Program-made: the position numbers and the translations under genes
Part shown: in pieces, positions 50,923 through 59,308 of the stretch
Position numbering within the stretch: position 1 is the first letter of the stretch
How the letters are laid out: every line of letters begins with the position of its first letter
The notes under the pieces: model-generated
Database searches by the model: none
Seen by the model: only the letters and a program-made list of their open reading frames with translations
Told to the model about the DNA's origin: nothing
NCBI RefSeq assembly: GCF_000725625.1
Contig: NZ_JOHS01000001.1
Span: 62,001 to 126,000, forward strand
DNA length: 64,000 nucleotides
Direction: 5' to 3'
Origin: Streptomyces sp. NRRL F-6676
Lineage (GTDB): Bacteria; Actinomycetota; Actinomycetes; Streptomycetales; Streptomycetaceae

Positions 50923-52140
50923 TCACCGCGCCGTGACGGACGGGGCAGCGGACGTCGTCGCGGTGAACTCCGCTGCCAGCCGGCGGTGGACGACCCTTCG
51001 GGCCACATCGAGAACGCCCGAGACCACCACCTGGACCGGGCGGCTGGACGGGACGAAGCGCTGTTGCTTGACCCGTGCGGAGCGCCGCTGACTGGTGATG
51101 TAGGGACGCAGTCCGGCCTCCCACGCGGCCAGGGCGGCGTCGAGGTCGCCGGGGTGCTCCCGCAGGGCCACGCCCAGTGCGGCGCCGCCGCGCAGCGAGG
51201 ACGAGGAGCCCATGGCCGAGTAGGTGTTCATGCACCAGGCCGCGTCCCCCACGAGCACGACCCGCCCCGTGCTCCACCGGTCCATCTTCACCTGGTGGAT
51301 CGAGTCGAACACGTGGTCAGGGGCCTGGTCCAGGGAGTCCAGGACGTGGCGCACCACGGGTTCGTCCTCCATCCCGGAGAAGGCGGCGCGCACCTGCTCG
51401 ATCGACGGCCCGGCGTTCCGGTTCGGGATGTCCTCGGTGCGGTAGGTCAGCCACGCGCAGGGCGCGTGGTCGGCGAGTCCGAACACCCACATCGCACGCT
51501 TGGGGCGCGAGACGATGATGCTGTCGCTCGTCCCGTACGTGGGCACCTGCTCCTTCATCTGGAAGGCGCAGATCATCGCCTTCCAGTTCGTCAGGTAGTC
51601 CTCGTCCGGACCGAACACCATCCGGCGCACGGTGGAGCGCATCCCGTCCGCGCCGACCACGAGATCGAAGTCCTCGTGGTACCGCTTCCCGGTGCCCGCG
51701 TCCTCGAGCAGGACCCGTACCCCGCCGGCGTCCTCGGTGATCTCGACCGGAGTGGTCGCGAACCGCACCTCGACCGGGTCCTGGGTCCCGTCGCCGGTGA
51801 TGCCCTGCCACAACGCGGCCTCGATGTCGCTGCGCAGCACCGCTGCCAGCCCGCTGGGCGCGTCCAGCAATCCCAGAGCCGGCTTCCGCTTGCCCCGGCG
51901 ATCCACCGACCAGGAGTTCCCGCCCGGTCGCCATTCGGGGTTGCGGGTGTGGAGGTGGTCGGCGATTCCCAGGTCGGCCGCGGCCTTCACACCCTCCGGG
52001 AACATGAAGATGAAGTAGCCCCCGGTACGTCGCTCGGGTGCCCTTTCGATGATCACCGGCGTCCAGCCGGCCTGGCGCAGCCCGATGGCCGCGGACATCC
52101 CCGCGATGCCGAGCCCTACTACTAGTGCCCTCTTCTGCAT
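50923..52140 (-). CDS. FAD-dependent monooxygenase, paralogue B
   Basis: A 405-residue sister of the previous gene with the same three FAD motifs (VVGLGIAGMSAAIGLRQAGW, VVGADGMRSTVR, VLVGDAAWCMNTYSAMGSSS). The two differ mainly around residues 110-125 (an added TGDGTQDPVE-like loop here), in the middle loop after the DHAPCAWL stretch, and at the C-terminus. It is first of the pair on the minus strand and ends 5 nt before the ATG of the second, so they are co-transcribed. Divergence suggests two related substrates or steps. Confidence 0.9.
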   Translation of the reverse strand: MQKRALVVGLGIAGMSAAIGLRQAGWTPVIIERAPERRTGGYFIFMFPEGVKAAADLGIADHLHTRNPEWRPGGNSWSVDRRGKRKPALGLLDAPSGLAAVLRSDIEAALWQGITGDGTQDPVEVRFATTPVEITEDAGGVRVLLEDAGTGKRYHEDFDLVVGADGMRSTVRRMVFGPDEDYLTNWKAMICAFQMKEQVPTYGTSDSIIVSRPKRAMWVFGLADHAPCAWLTYRTEDIPNRNAGPSIEQVRAAFSGMEDEPVVRHVLDSLDQAPDHVFDSIHQVKMDRWSTGRVVLVGDAAWCMNTYSAMGSSSSLRGGAALGVALREHPGDLDAALAAWEAGLRPYITSQRRSARVKQQRFVPSSRPVQVVVSGVLDVARRVVHRRLAAEFTATTSAAPSVTAR

Positions 52141-52158
52141 GGCTTTCCTTTTCTCGGA

Positions 52159-52473
52159 TTACGTTCTGATGAATGGTTCAATCCGGCACAACGACGGCGC
52201 GGTTGCCGCCGGGTGTGCCCACGCCTTACCGGCCCGGCTCAACGGGAACGCGGTGCAAGGCAGTTGCAGGGACCCGTCGGCGAAGCGGGCCATGACATCG
52301 GGCGCCTCGGCGAGCATCTCCCCGGCCGACCGCGATCCGACGCCGTTGCCCGGAAGCTCCGCCCGGAGGGGAGCGACCAGCCGCTCGGCCATGCCCGGCA
52401 CCAGCGGATACCTCGTCCGACTGCGGCCGTGGTGCCGTCCCGCGGCCGGCCCGCGCCCGATGTCGCGCAGCAT
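52159..52473 (-). pseudogene. Truncated oxidoreductase, zinc-type alcohol dehydrogenase / quinone reductase C-terminus
   Basis: About 104 codons directly upstream of the monooxygenases. The middle part (PLVPGMAERLVAPLRAELPG, then VMARFADGSLQLPCTAFPLSRAGKAW) resembles the end of MDR-family reductases, in which the last helix follows an L/FPLxxAxxAW element. The Rossmann fold and the substrate domain are absent. A strong TAAGGAGG site precedes the ATG, so a short protein could still be made. I judge it a remnant; a small novel protein cannot be excluded. Confidence 0.4.
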
Positions 52474-52486
52474 GCATCACGGCCTC

Positions 52487-52533
52487 CTTAACTAAGTTCA
52501 GTGCTGTGACCAGCATGCCTGAACGCTGTTAAG
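52487..52533. promoter_or_regulatory. Twin palindromic operators between truncated TetR gene and monooxygenase locus
   Basis: CTTAACTAAGTTCAG (52487-52501) and CTGAACGCTGTTAAG (52519-52533) are inverted copies of one 6-3-6 near-palindrome, centres 32 bp apart (three helical turns). The first overlaps the ribosome site of the leftward genes and the second touches the TetR start codon. This is typical of TetR autoregulation of a divergent pair. Confidence 0.75.
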
Positions 52534-52824
52534 GTGTCAATCGTGGCCGAGGGCATCGCCCGGGAGCAGATCGTCACGGCGGCGCTCGAACCCCTCGACG
52601 ACCAGGGCACGGACGCCCTCGCCGTCCGCGCGCTCGCCTCCCGGCTGGACGTGCGCGCCTCCGCCCTCTACTCGATCGACCAGCGCGACGCGTGGCTCGG
52701 CGAAGGCGCGGCACTGGCCAAGGAGGCCGGCCGGACACTTCCAGGCGGCGACCGGCGGTTCAACCGGCTCAGAGCCAACGTCAGCAGACCGGGTTCGCCC
52801 AGCCCACGTCCGGGGCCATGCTGA
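52534..52824 (+). pseudogene. Truncated TetR-family regulator
   Basis: The first 50-60 codons form a good TetR DNA-binding domain: IAREQIVTAALEPLDDQGTD, ALAVRALASRLDVRASALYS, then IDQRDAWL. After that the frame turns into an Arg/Pro-rich tail and stops at residue 96, where a ligand-binding domain of about 130 residues should follow. A frameshift or deletion is likely; remnant-like reading frames continue to about 52925. The GTG start abuts the second operator. If made, the short protein would lack dimerisation and ligand sensing. Confidence 0.65.
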
Positions 52825-53054
52825 CGCTGCCGAGCACCGCGACCGGACCGGAAGCGAGCAGCAGCGCCCCGGCGGGGTCGACCGACCCGCCGGAGCGGCC
52901 CGGCGGCCCGAGCGCCTTCGAACAATGATCGGTTACGCTAACTATCGTCATATGACACGGTGTTCACGATCTCGGGTCGAGCCCGGGCGGTAGGAGGCGG
53001 GGCCATGGCCGCGTTTCTACGGATACCGACGCGCAACGCTAGGAATGGGTATTC

Positions 53055-53429
53055 ATGAAACTGGCATTCAAGACCTCGGTAGTAGGAGCGGTCCTCGCCT
53101 CAACCGCCGTACTGGCGGCCCCGGGTACCGCATCGGCTGATGAGCCCCTGACCCGCTGTGACGAAGGCCAGATCTGCCTCTACGATGGCCACAACCTCAC
53201 CGGTAGCAACTTGCAGCTCCAGTATCGGGTGGACATCCCCAACGTCGGCTCGGCGTGGAACGACCGAGCCAGCTCCGTGTGGAACCGTGGCGCGGGGTTC
53301 GTCTGCATCTACACCGATGCCGACTACCACGGCTACCACTACACCATCGAGCCGGGTGAGAAGCAGGAACTCCTGTTCCTCTACGACAACGCGGTGAGCT
53401 CCCTCGAGTACGGCGGCTGCGGGGGCTGA
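53055..53429 (+). CDS. Small secreted peptidase inhibitor family I36 protein
   Basis: A 124-residue exported protein. A signal peptide is clear (KLAFKTSVVGAVLASTAVLAAPGTASA), followed by a beta/gamma-crystallin-like I36 fold: CDEGQICLYDGHNLTGSNLQL, WNDRASSVWNRGAGFVCIYTDADYHG and a final YGGC, giving four Cys for two disulfides. Members inhibit metalloproteases in Streptomyces; for this one the activity is inferred. AGGAATGGG serves as the ribosome site. The upstream 52947-52956 GTCATATGAC palindrome and AT-rich tract probably belong to its promoter. Confidence 0.85.
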   Translation: MKLAFKTSVVGAVLASTAVLAAPGTASADEPLTRCDEGQICLYDGHNLTGSNLQLQYRVDIPNVGSAWNDRASSVWNRGAGFVCIYTDADYHGYHYTIEPGEKQELLFLYDNAVSSLEYGGCGG

Positions 53430-53478
53430 GCCGACCGGCTGACCGAACCCCTCAACCGCCCGCCACGTCAGACCGCTT

Positions 53479-53497
53479 GGAGGCGAGGCTTGCCTCC
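53479..53497. terminator. Weak hairpin after the I36 gene
   Basis: GGAGGC (53479-53484) and GCCTCC (53492-53497) with a 7-nt loop, between the I36 gene and the convergent IclR gene. Confidence 0.4.
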
Positions 53498-53617
53498 CTC
53501 GTACGCGAGTTGACGCATATCACGCCCCCGCCGGGTTCATTCCCCGCTGTCCTGTACGCGGCGGGGCGATGAACATTTCCACGACCGGAGCCCGTACCGC
53601 TCACACGGTGTCGCGCG

Positions 53618-54445
53618 TCACCGGCGCTTGTGGTTGGGGGCGTTCTCGCCGGGTTCGCTGCGCAGTTCGCGGGAGATCGCCCGTGCGCAGGTGCGGACGG
53701 CGGGTGTCATCGTCCGGTGGTCGACGGTCCCGCTCGGCAGGACCACGGACAGGGCGCCGCAGACGGTGTTGTCGGGGCCCAGGAGTGGTGCGGCCACGGA
53801 GGTCCGCGGCCACGGAGTGCTCAGTGTCACGGTGGCGAACCCGCCCCGGCGCACGTCGGCCAGGATCCGGCGCAGTTCCGTGATGTCCGGCGACTGCGGT
53901 CCGGCGGGCTGGGCGGAGAGGCCGTTCAGGATCCGCTCCTGCTCGGTGGGCGGTGCGCCGGCGAGCAGAACCAGTCCGACTCCCGTGGAGTGCAGCGGCA
54001 CGCGGCCGCCGACGCGGTAGAGCACCGGATCGGCGTTGTGGGCGGACAGCCGTTCGACCAGCAGTGCCTCGTCGCCGTCGCGGACGGCCAGCAGGACGTG
54101 CTGGCCGGTGATGTGGAAGAGATCCTCCATGAACGGCATGGCGACGGCCCGCAGTCCATGGCCGCGAGGTGCCAGCGAGGCGATCTCCAGGAGTCGCAGG
54201 CCGATGGTGTACCGGCCGTCGTCGCGTCGTTCCAGTGCTCCGGTGCCGACCAGTTTCTTCGCCAGGCGCAGGGTGGTACTGCGCGGCATACCCGTGAGCC
54301 GTGTCAGCTCGGCCAGGGACAGGACCCGATGGGTCGGGTCGAAGGCGCCCAGGAGTGTGAAAGCGCGGTCGACGACCGCGTCACCCTGCGCGGGCCTGCG
54401 CCCGCGCCGCGGAGCCGGGTCACCGGGCGGGACCGCTTGAGCCAT
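53618..54445 (-). CDS. IclR-family transcriptional regulator
   Basis: A 275-residue regulator. A winged helix at residues about 25-85 (VVDRAFTLLGAFDPTHRVLS, LAELTRLTGMPRSTTLRLAKKL) is followed by an IclR effector domain (HVLLAVRDGDEALLVERLSA, VPLHSTGVGLVLLAG, GFATVTLSTPWPRTSVAAPLL). It is divergent from an alpha/beta hydrolase gene that it probably controls. The ATG at 54445 has an AGGAAAC site 9 nt away; an in-frame ATG at 54469 has none. TGCC...GGCA and GTAC...GTAC repeats lie in the gap near 54477-54496. Confidence 0.9.
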   Translation of the reverse strand: MAQAVPPGDPAPRRGRRPAQGDAVVDRAFTLLGAFDPTHRVLSLAELTRLTGMPRSTTLRLAKKLVGTGALERRDDGRYTIGLRLLEIASLAPRGHGLRAVAMPFMEDLFHITGQHVLLAVRDGDEALLVERLSAHNADPVLYRVGGRVPLHSTGVGLVLLAGAPPTEQERILNGLSAQPAGPQSPDITELRRILADVRRGGFATVTLSTPWPRTSVAAPLLGPDNTVCGALSVVLPSGTVDHRTMTPAVRTCARAISRELRSEPGENAPNHKRR

Positions 54446-54585
54446 GCCGCAGTTTCCTGTTCCACTCATTGGCATCTGTACTGCCACTGTACGGCACACG
54501 TTCCTACGGTGGTCCATACCGCGGGGCGATGTCCCGCCCCGCCGGTACCGCATCTCCCACCGCATCTCCCACCCAGGAGCGATCC

Positions 54586-55524
54586 ATGAAGATCCTTTCC
54601 AGTGACCTCACGCTGCTCGGCGGCAGGACGACCGGTATCGCCGCACTGCCGGACGAGGCCACCGACCAGCCCCTCCTGGTGTTCCTGCACGGCGGTGGTG
54701 CCACCGCGCGGTCGTTCGACATCCCGGGCCACTCACAGATCCTGCGGGCTGCGCGGAACGGATTCCCCGCCTACGCCCTCGACCGCCCCGGCTACGGCGG
54801 CAGCGAGCCTCTGGGCCTCCCCGCCGACTCCGACACCGGGGTGCTGCGGGCCGCCGCGGAACGGCTCGACCAGGCCGTCACCGAACTGTGGCAGCGGCAT
54901 GCCACGACCGCGCCTGGGGTCGTCGTGATCGGTTGCTCCATCGGCGGCGCAGTCGCCATCCATCTGGCCGCCCGGTGGAGCGCCCAGGAGCGGCCGGGCT
55001 GGCCGCTGCTCGGTCTGGCCGTCGCCGACATTGGCCAACTGCCGCCGGAGAACGTGGTTGACGCCTGGCATTCCACCCCGGCCGAGGAACGCGTCGATGT
55101 GTCGGAACTCCAGGACAAGATCGCCGCGCCTCCCCGGTGGGCTCTGGCCCCTCATCAGCTCGCCCTGCACAGCATGCCGGGCATCCTGGAACCCGTCGTA
55201 CGGGCCGAGGGGCTGGAGATCGTCGGCGGCTGGCCGCAGGAGTGGCGACAGGTCGCCTCGCGGATCACCGTGCCCGTCCACTACCGGCTGGCTGAGTTCG
55301 ACACGCTGTGGACTGCCCGTCCCGACCTCGTCGCCGAGTTCGCCGACACACTGCGCACCCGTTCACCCTACGTCGACGCAGCCCTGTTCCCCGGCTCCGC
55401 GCACGGCCTCGCCGACAGCGTCGTCGGCCGCGAGTACTGCCTCCAGTCCCTCGGCTTCGCCGAGCGCTGCGCCGCCGCAGTGAGCACCCCGCAGCTTCTG
55501 CGAACGGACGTCTCGCGGTCATGA
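54586..55524 (+). CDS. Alpha/beta hydrolase
   Basis: A 312-residue alpha/beta-hydrolase-fold enzyme. Seen: the oxyanion-hole motif LHGGGATARSFD, nucleophile elbow GCSIGG with Ser near residue 125, an acidic residue in LAEFDTLW, and the C-terminal His in PGSAHGLAD. No signal peptide, so it is cytoplasmic. Divergent from the IclR gene, as is common for regulators of aromatic or ester catabolism; the true substrate is not indicated. AGGAG lies about 6 nt before the ATG. Confidence 0.87.
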   Translation: MKILSSDLTLLGGRTTGIAALPDEATDQPLLVFLHGGGATARSFDIPGHSQILRAARNGFPAYALDRPGYGGSEPLGLPADSDTGVLRAAAERLDQAVTELWQRHATTAPGVVVIGCSIGGAVAIHLAARWSAQERPGWPLLGLAVADIGQLPPENVVDAWHSTPAEERVDVSELQDKIAAPPRWALAPHQLALHSMPGILEPVVRAEGLEIVGGWPQEWRQVASRITVPVHYRLAEFDTLWTARPDLVAEFADTLRTRSPYVDAALFPGSAHGLADSVVGREYCLQSLGFAERCAAAVSTPQLLRTDVSRS

Positions 55525-55530
55525 AGAACT

Positions 55531-55553
55531 GTCCGCCTCGGTTCGAGGCGGAC
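55531..55553. terminator. Hairpin between convergent genes
   Basis: GTCCGCCTCG (55531-55540) pairs perfectly with CGAGGCGGAC (55544-55553), loop GTT. It lies between the hydrolase and the DUF5937 regulator ends and can serve both. Confidence 0.75.
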
Positions 55554-55576
55554 GCGGTCGCGTTGTGTGCCGGTTG

Positions 55577-56590
55577 TCAGCTGCCCTCCGGTTCTGCGCG
55601 GGCTTGGGACAGCAACTCCACCACGGCATCGCCTCGTTCTGTACGGCTGATCCGTACGTGCCGCCCCTCGCGGTGACGTGCGAGGAGCCCGGCGTCCACG
55701 AGATGACGGCAGTGGTGGGTGGCGTTCGCCGGGCTGCAATTGAGCAGGACCGCGAGTTCTCCCATGGTCAGCGAGTGCGCCGTCGCGCGCAGAATCGCCG
55801 CGCGCAACTGGCCGACCACCAAGGAAAGCGCGTCCCTTTTCGATGCGGCGGCCCTCGCGGAGGTACCCCACAACCGGCCTATGCCGGGCAGCGGGTAGCC
55901 GATCCACACCAGATCCGGGCGGTCCAACGCGTACATGGAGGCACCGGGGCCGGACACGATGGGGACCAGGACCAAGCGTCGCCCCTCAAGTGCGTAGGTT
56001 CTCCCCTGTGGGTCGGGCAGTCGGAGACTGCCGTCCACCAGTCGGAAGCGCTCGCTCAGGCCCTGGAGTACTGCCTCGGCACATCCCTGCACGAGTGCGG
56101 CGCCGACTCGTTCGGTCTCCCTGCGAATGAGCCCTTCCGCGTTCTTCCAGATGGGACGGAACTCCTGCCACACGCAGCGGAGCAGACGCGCATAGGCGTT
56201 GATCCACTGCTGCGGGCGTTCCACGACCGGCCTCCACTGAGGCGGAAGGGCTCCGCCGAACTCTGTTTCGAGCTCATCCAGGAGGGTGTCGGGCGAGAGA
56301 TCGGCCAACTGCGTGAACTGGGCGGCCGCGTCGCCGTCCGGCATACATGCGGTCGGGGTGATGCAGTCCGGGACGACCGAGTACCCAGGGGCGAACAGGG
56401 GTCTGAGCACCGCCGGTCCGACCGTGGACACCGCGGTGAGCAGCGACTGCCGCCAGTGCCGGGGCACACCATGGCTGCGTCCTCCGAAAACGTCGGCTGC
56501 CAACGACAGGAGGGTGGCACCCTGATGGGGCGCGAGAAGGATGCTGATTTCGTCAAGTGGGCCGAGACGCAGCTCGGTGTGCTTATACAT
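55577..56590 (-). CDS. DUF5937-type regulator with C-terminal ArsR-like helix-turn-helix
   Basis: A 337-residue cytoplasmic protein. The N-terminal ~240 residues form the DUF5937-like region (ISILLAPHQGATLLSLAADV, then DLSPDTLLDELETEFGG, later WIGYPLPGIGRLWG). The C-terminal 80 residues are an ArsR-type winged helix: AAILRATAHSLTMGELAVLL, CSPANATHHCRHLVDAGLLA, RHVRISRTERGDAVVELL. The DNA-binding domain at the C-terminus is characteristic of this actinobacterial group. No metal-binding Cys cluster is seen. Targets and ligand are unknown. ATG at 56590 with GGGGGG 4 nt upstream. Confidence 0.85.
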   Translation of the reverse strand: MYKHTELRLGPLDEISILLAPHQGATLLSLAADVFGGRSHGVPRHWRQSLLTAVSTVGPAVLRPLFAPGYSVVPDCITPTACMPDGDAAAQFTQLADLSPDTLLDELETEFGGALPPQWRPVVERPQQWINAYARLLRCVWQEFRPIWKNAEGLIRRETERVGAALVQGCAEAVLQGLSERFRLVDGSLRLPDPQGRTYALEGRRLVLVPIVSGPGASMYALDRPDLVWIGYPLPGIGRLWGTSARAAASKRDALSLVVGQLRAAILRATAHSLTMGELAVLLNCSPANATHHCRHLVDAGLLARHREGRHVRISRTERGDAVVELLSQARAEPEGS

Positions 56591-56805
56591 GGAACCCCCC
56601 GGTCAAGTGCCCGCCCTTCGCTTTGCCCGGTTCTGGGAAGGTGCGGCCAGGAGCGCTGGAGCAGGATCATGCGTGGCCTGCTGTTCCCGGTCGCAGAGTG
56701 CGACCGGTGGCGACGCCGTCGGTTTTTTCCTTGGTGGATGTTCCGGTCGACGAGCGTAGGCGCGGTCCACGATGCGAGAGCACCAGTACGTGCTCACTGA
56801 CCCCC

Positions 56806-56829
56806 CAGTTCGTGCACCAGTTTGTGCAC
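56806..56829. repeat. Adjacent 12-bp direct repeats upstream of AraC gene
   Basis: CAGTTCGTGCAC (56806-56817) and CAGTTTGTGCAC (56818-56829) differ at one base. They lie 49 nt before the AraC-family start codon. AraC proteins bind direct repeats, so this may be an autoregulatory site. Confidence 0.6.
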
Positions 56830-56877
56830 CAAGCAGCAGTAGAGTGGCGACGCGGACGGGGATCGGGGGAGACCGGC

Positions 56878-57807
56878 ATGACGGATGACAAGCGTTCTCG
56901 CTTGAATGGAACCGAGCCTTTCGAGGCGGCGGCCTCGTCCTTGTTCGCTCCCCTGCGGGTAACGGATCCCGGTCCGCCGGCGTTTCATGCCGTGGTCGAC
57001 CACGTGGACATCGGGCCGGTGACCGTGGCCCGGATAGAGGTCGACGCCGCAACGGTGACCCGGGACCGCCGCACCATTTCCTCCCGCGACCAGGAGTTGA
57101 TGCACCTGACCCTGCATCACCGTGGCCGGGTCGCGGTGATGCAGGACGGCCGGGCCGCCACCTTGAAACCCGGCGAACTGTTCGCCTGTGACAACACCCA
57201 GCCCTACCGGATCATCGGGTCCGCCCCCAGTGACATGACCGTGCTCTGTGTTCCCCGGGCGAACCTCGGCAGGCACGCGGACTCCATCGGCCGCCGCACA
57301 GCCCTTCCCCTGTCCGCGCAGGGCGGGATCGGTGGACTCCTCCGCTACGCGCTGTCCGTAGCCGACGAGGACGTTCCGGGCGGAGGACTGACGCGCACGT
57401 ACCTGGCCGAGGCGCTCACCGCACTGTTACTGGCGGCTTTCGCCGACACCACCCCCGAGCGAGCCTCCGTCGCCAGTGACCTCGCCGACCGTATCCGCGT
57501 CCATGTACTGGCCCACCTCGGCGATCCCCGGCTCAGCGCCGAACGCGTCGCACGTCGGCACGGCATCTCCGTCCGCCATCTCCACGCGCTCTTCCAGGGC
57601 GCTGACCTGACCTTTGCCGCTTGGGTCCGGCACGAGCGGCTGCTGCGGATCCGCCGCGACCTGCTCGACCCGGCCTGTGCCGATCGATCCACGGCCGCGA
57701 TCGCGAGGCGGTGGGGAGTACTCGACGCCAAGCACCTCGGCAGAGCACTGAAATCCGAGTTCGGCGAAACCGTGAGCGACCTGCGCCGTACGCAAAGAGC
57801 TGACTGA
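56878..57807 (+). CDS. AraC-family transcriptional regulator
   Basis: A 309-residue activator-type regulator of the AraC_binding_2 group: an N-terminal cupin-like sensor (LMHLTLHHRGRVAVMQDGR, LKPGELFACDNTQPYRI) and a C-terminal double helix-turn-helix (LSAERVARRHGISVRHLHAL, then AIARRWGVLDAKHLGRALKSEFGE). GGGGGAG lies 7 nt before the ATG. It is divergent from the DUF5937 regulator gene; tandem repeats at 56806 may be its site. No metabolic gene is adjacent, so its target is unclear. Confidence 0.9.
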   Translation: MTDDKRSRLNGTEPFEAAASSLFAPLRVTDPGPPAFHAVVDHVDIGPVTVARIEVDAATVTRDRRTISSRDQELMHLTLHHRGRVAVMQDGRAATLKPGELFACDNTQPYRIIGSAPSDMTVLCVPRANLGRHADSIGRRTALPLSAQGGIGGLLRYALSVADEDVPGGGLTRTYLAEALTALLLAAFADTTPERASVASDLADRIRVHVLAHLGDPRLSAERVARRHGISVRHLHALFQGADLTFAAWVRHERLLRIRRDLLDPACADRSTAAIARRWGVLDAKHLGRALKSEFGETVSDLRRTQRAD

Positions 57808-58031
57808 ACAGCTGTTGTCTGTCCGACTTCTTCGGCCCGGCTTCTTCGGCAAGGACGTGTCGGGCCTTTGAACAAGCGGCTGTTTCCTGAGGACGAACGG
57901 CCACGGACCCGTTCACTCCGTGTCCGGGTTCTGTAACCGGTGCCGGTGGCTTACAACCCTGGTCGGGTCACGACAGTCAACCCTTCGAGATCGACAAGCT
58001 GTTGGAGCTGTCGATGAAACGGGGGATTCAC

Positions 58032-58463
58032 ATGAACATCATTCAGCGTGCCGCGGCGGTCGGAGCGGTCACGGCCGCCGTGGTCGGCGCCATGGGGGCC
58101 ATCGCCCCGCAGGCAGGGGCGGCGACGCCCCTGGCGAAGTACAACGGTGTCTGCGGGACGGGCTACACGGTGGTCGACTCGGCACCGGTCGGTACGGCGG
58201 GCACGGTGTATCTGACGTACAACCCCGCCACGGGACAGGACTGCGTGGTGACGGTACGCACCCGTCCCGGCGCCGCCGTGTCGATGCTGGCAGCGCTCAC
58301 AGACGCCCAGGACGTCGACCCCGAGTTCGACGACGGCCAGTACACGACCTACGCCGGTCCGGTGTACATCGGCCACCCGGGGCACTGTGTGAGCTACTGG
58401 GGACGGATCTCCGGCCAGAGTGGCGGAGCGGACAACGTGCACTGCACACCACTGACCGACTGA
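58032..58463 (+). CDS. Secreted spore-associated protein A-like protein
   Basis: A 143-residue exported protein. The signal peptide is NIIQRAAAVGAVTAAVVGAM ending near PQAGA; the mature part has a beta-rich pattern with GTVYLTYNPATGQDCVVTVR, YTTYAGPVYIGHPGHCVSYWG and four Cys, matching my memory of the SapA family of spore-coat-associated Streptomyces proteins. The molecular role of that family is not established. ATG 58032 (GGGGGA upstream) is preferred; ATG 58014 with GGAG is also possible and would add a basic MKRGIH. Confidence 0.75.
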   Translation: MNIIQRAAAVGAVTAAVVGAMGAIAPQAGAATPLAKYNGVCGTGYTVVDSAPVGTAGTVYLTYNPATGQDCVVTVRTRPGAAVSMLAALTDAQDVDPEFDDGQYTTYAGPVYIGHPGHCVSYWGRISGQSGGADNVHCTPLTD

Positions 58464-58506
58464 GCGGTCTCACCTCGTCGTGTGCTGTTCACGATCAACA
58501 CGGTGT

Positions 58507-58531
58507 CCCCGCGGGGCGAGCTGCCGCGGGG
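58507..58531. terminator. Hairpin after the SapA-like gene
   Basis: CCCCGCGG (58507-58514) and CCGCGGGG (58524-58531), loop of 9 nt, 44 nt past the stop codon. Confidence 0.6.
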
Positions 58532-58619
58532 TCAGGTGTGTGCGCCAGTGGGCTGACCAGGAAACGGCTTCGCGCCCCCTTGGACGGGCGTGGATGCCGG
58601 CTCGCCGGAGGGACTGAAG

Positions 58620-59108
58620 ATGACCGACGTTGTGTTGAAGCTGTCAGCCCGTGACTTGGTCCATGCGGACCTGGCGTCGTGCGGGTGGGCAGGCTCGGAC
58701 CATCACCTGGCCGGCGTCGCCGCGCAGTTGGAACGTGCCCGGGCCGGTGAGGTCGACTATCTCGCGGTCTGTCCCGCGACGAACATCCCTGTGGCGAAGG
58801 GCGGTGTCGACTACCGGGTCAAGGAGGGTGTCGGCACCTTGTGGCAGCTGGCGGTCCACCCCGCATTGCAATCGTGTGGGATCGGCACGTTCCTTGTCGG
58901 AGCCGCGGAACTGCGGATCAGGAACCGCGGTCTGCGGCAGGCCGAGCTGGGTGTGGAGGAGAACAACCCCCGGGCACGTGCACTGTACGAACGACTGGGA
59001 TATGTCGCGTACGACCGTCAGCCGGACGCGTGGGACGAGCAGGCCCCCGACGGATCGCTACGCCGCTACGAAACCATGTGCACATTGATGCGGAAGGAAC
59101 TCGTGTAG
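58620..59108 (+). CDS. GNAT family N-acetyltransferase (RimI-like)
   Basis: A 162-residue single-domain acetyltransferase. Seen: VGTLWQLAVHPALQSCGIGT with the acetyl-CoA loop QSCGIG near residue 90, AELGVEENNPRARALYERLG near 120 and a YETMCTLMRKEL C-terminus, the order typical of RimI-type enzymes that acetylate small amines or protein N-termini. ATG at 58620 with GGAGGGAC 7 nt upstream. Monocistronic; substrate not evident. Confidence 0.9.
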   Translation: MTDVVLKLSARDLVHADLASCGWAGSDHHLAGVAAQLERARAGEVDYLAVCPATNIPVAKGGVDYRVKEGVGTLWQLAVHPALQSCGIGTFLVGAAELRIRNRGLRQAELGVEENNPRARALYERLGYVAYDRQPDAWDEQAPDGSLRRYETMCTLMRKELV

Positions 59109-59308
59109 GCCGAGCGACAGCGTGGCCGGCGATGGTGGTACCAGGCAGGCACACCGCACGAGGTCGCGTTCGCGCCGGGGCAGAGGGGAGAAGCCCTCCA
59201 GGAGGGCGGCGGCCGGATCGTTCCAGGCGATCACTTCGTAGGTTGCGGGGAGCGCGAGCGCCGCGGTGCCCGGCAGCCGCCGCGGCCTCCGCTGACAGCC
59301 GAGCGGAA

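Noticed and set aside
52226..52477. ATG at 52477 with an ideal TAAGGAGG site and a 5-nt spacing
   Set aside because: The frame encodes an Arg/Gly/Ala-rich stretch without family resemblance; the frame from 52473 is a better, though still weak, candidate.
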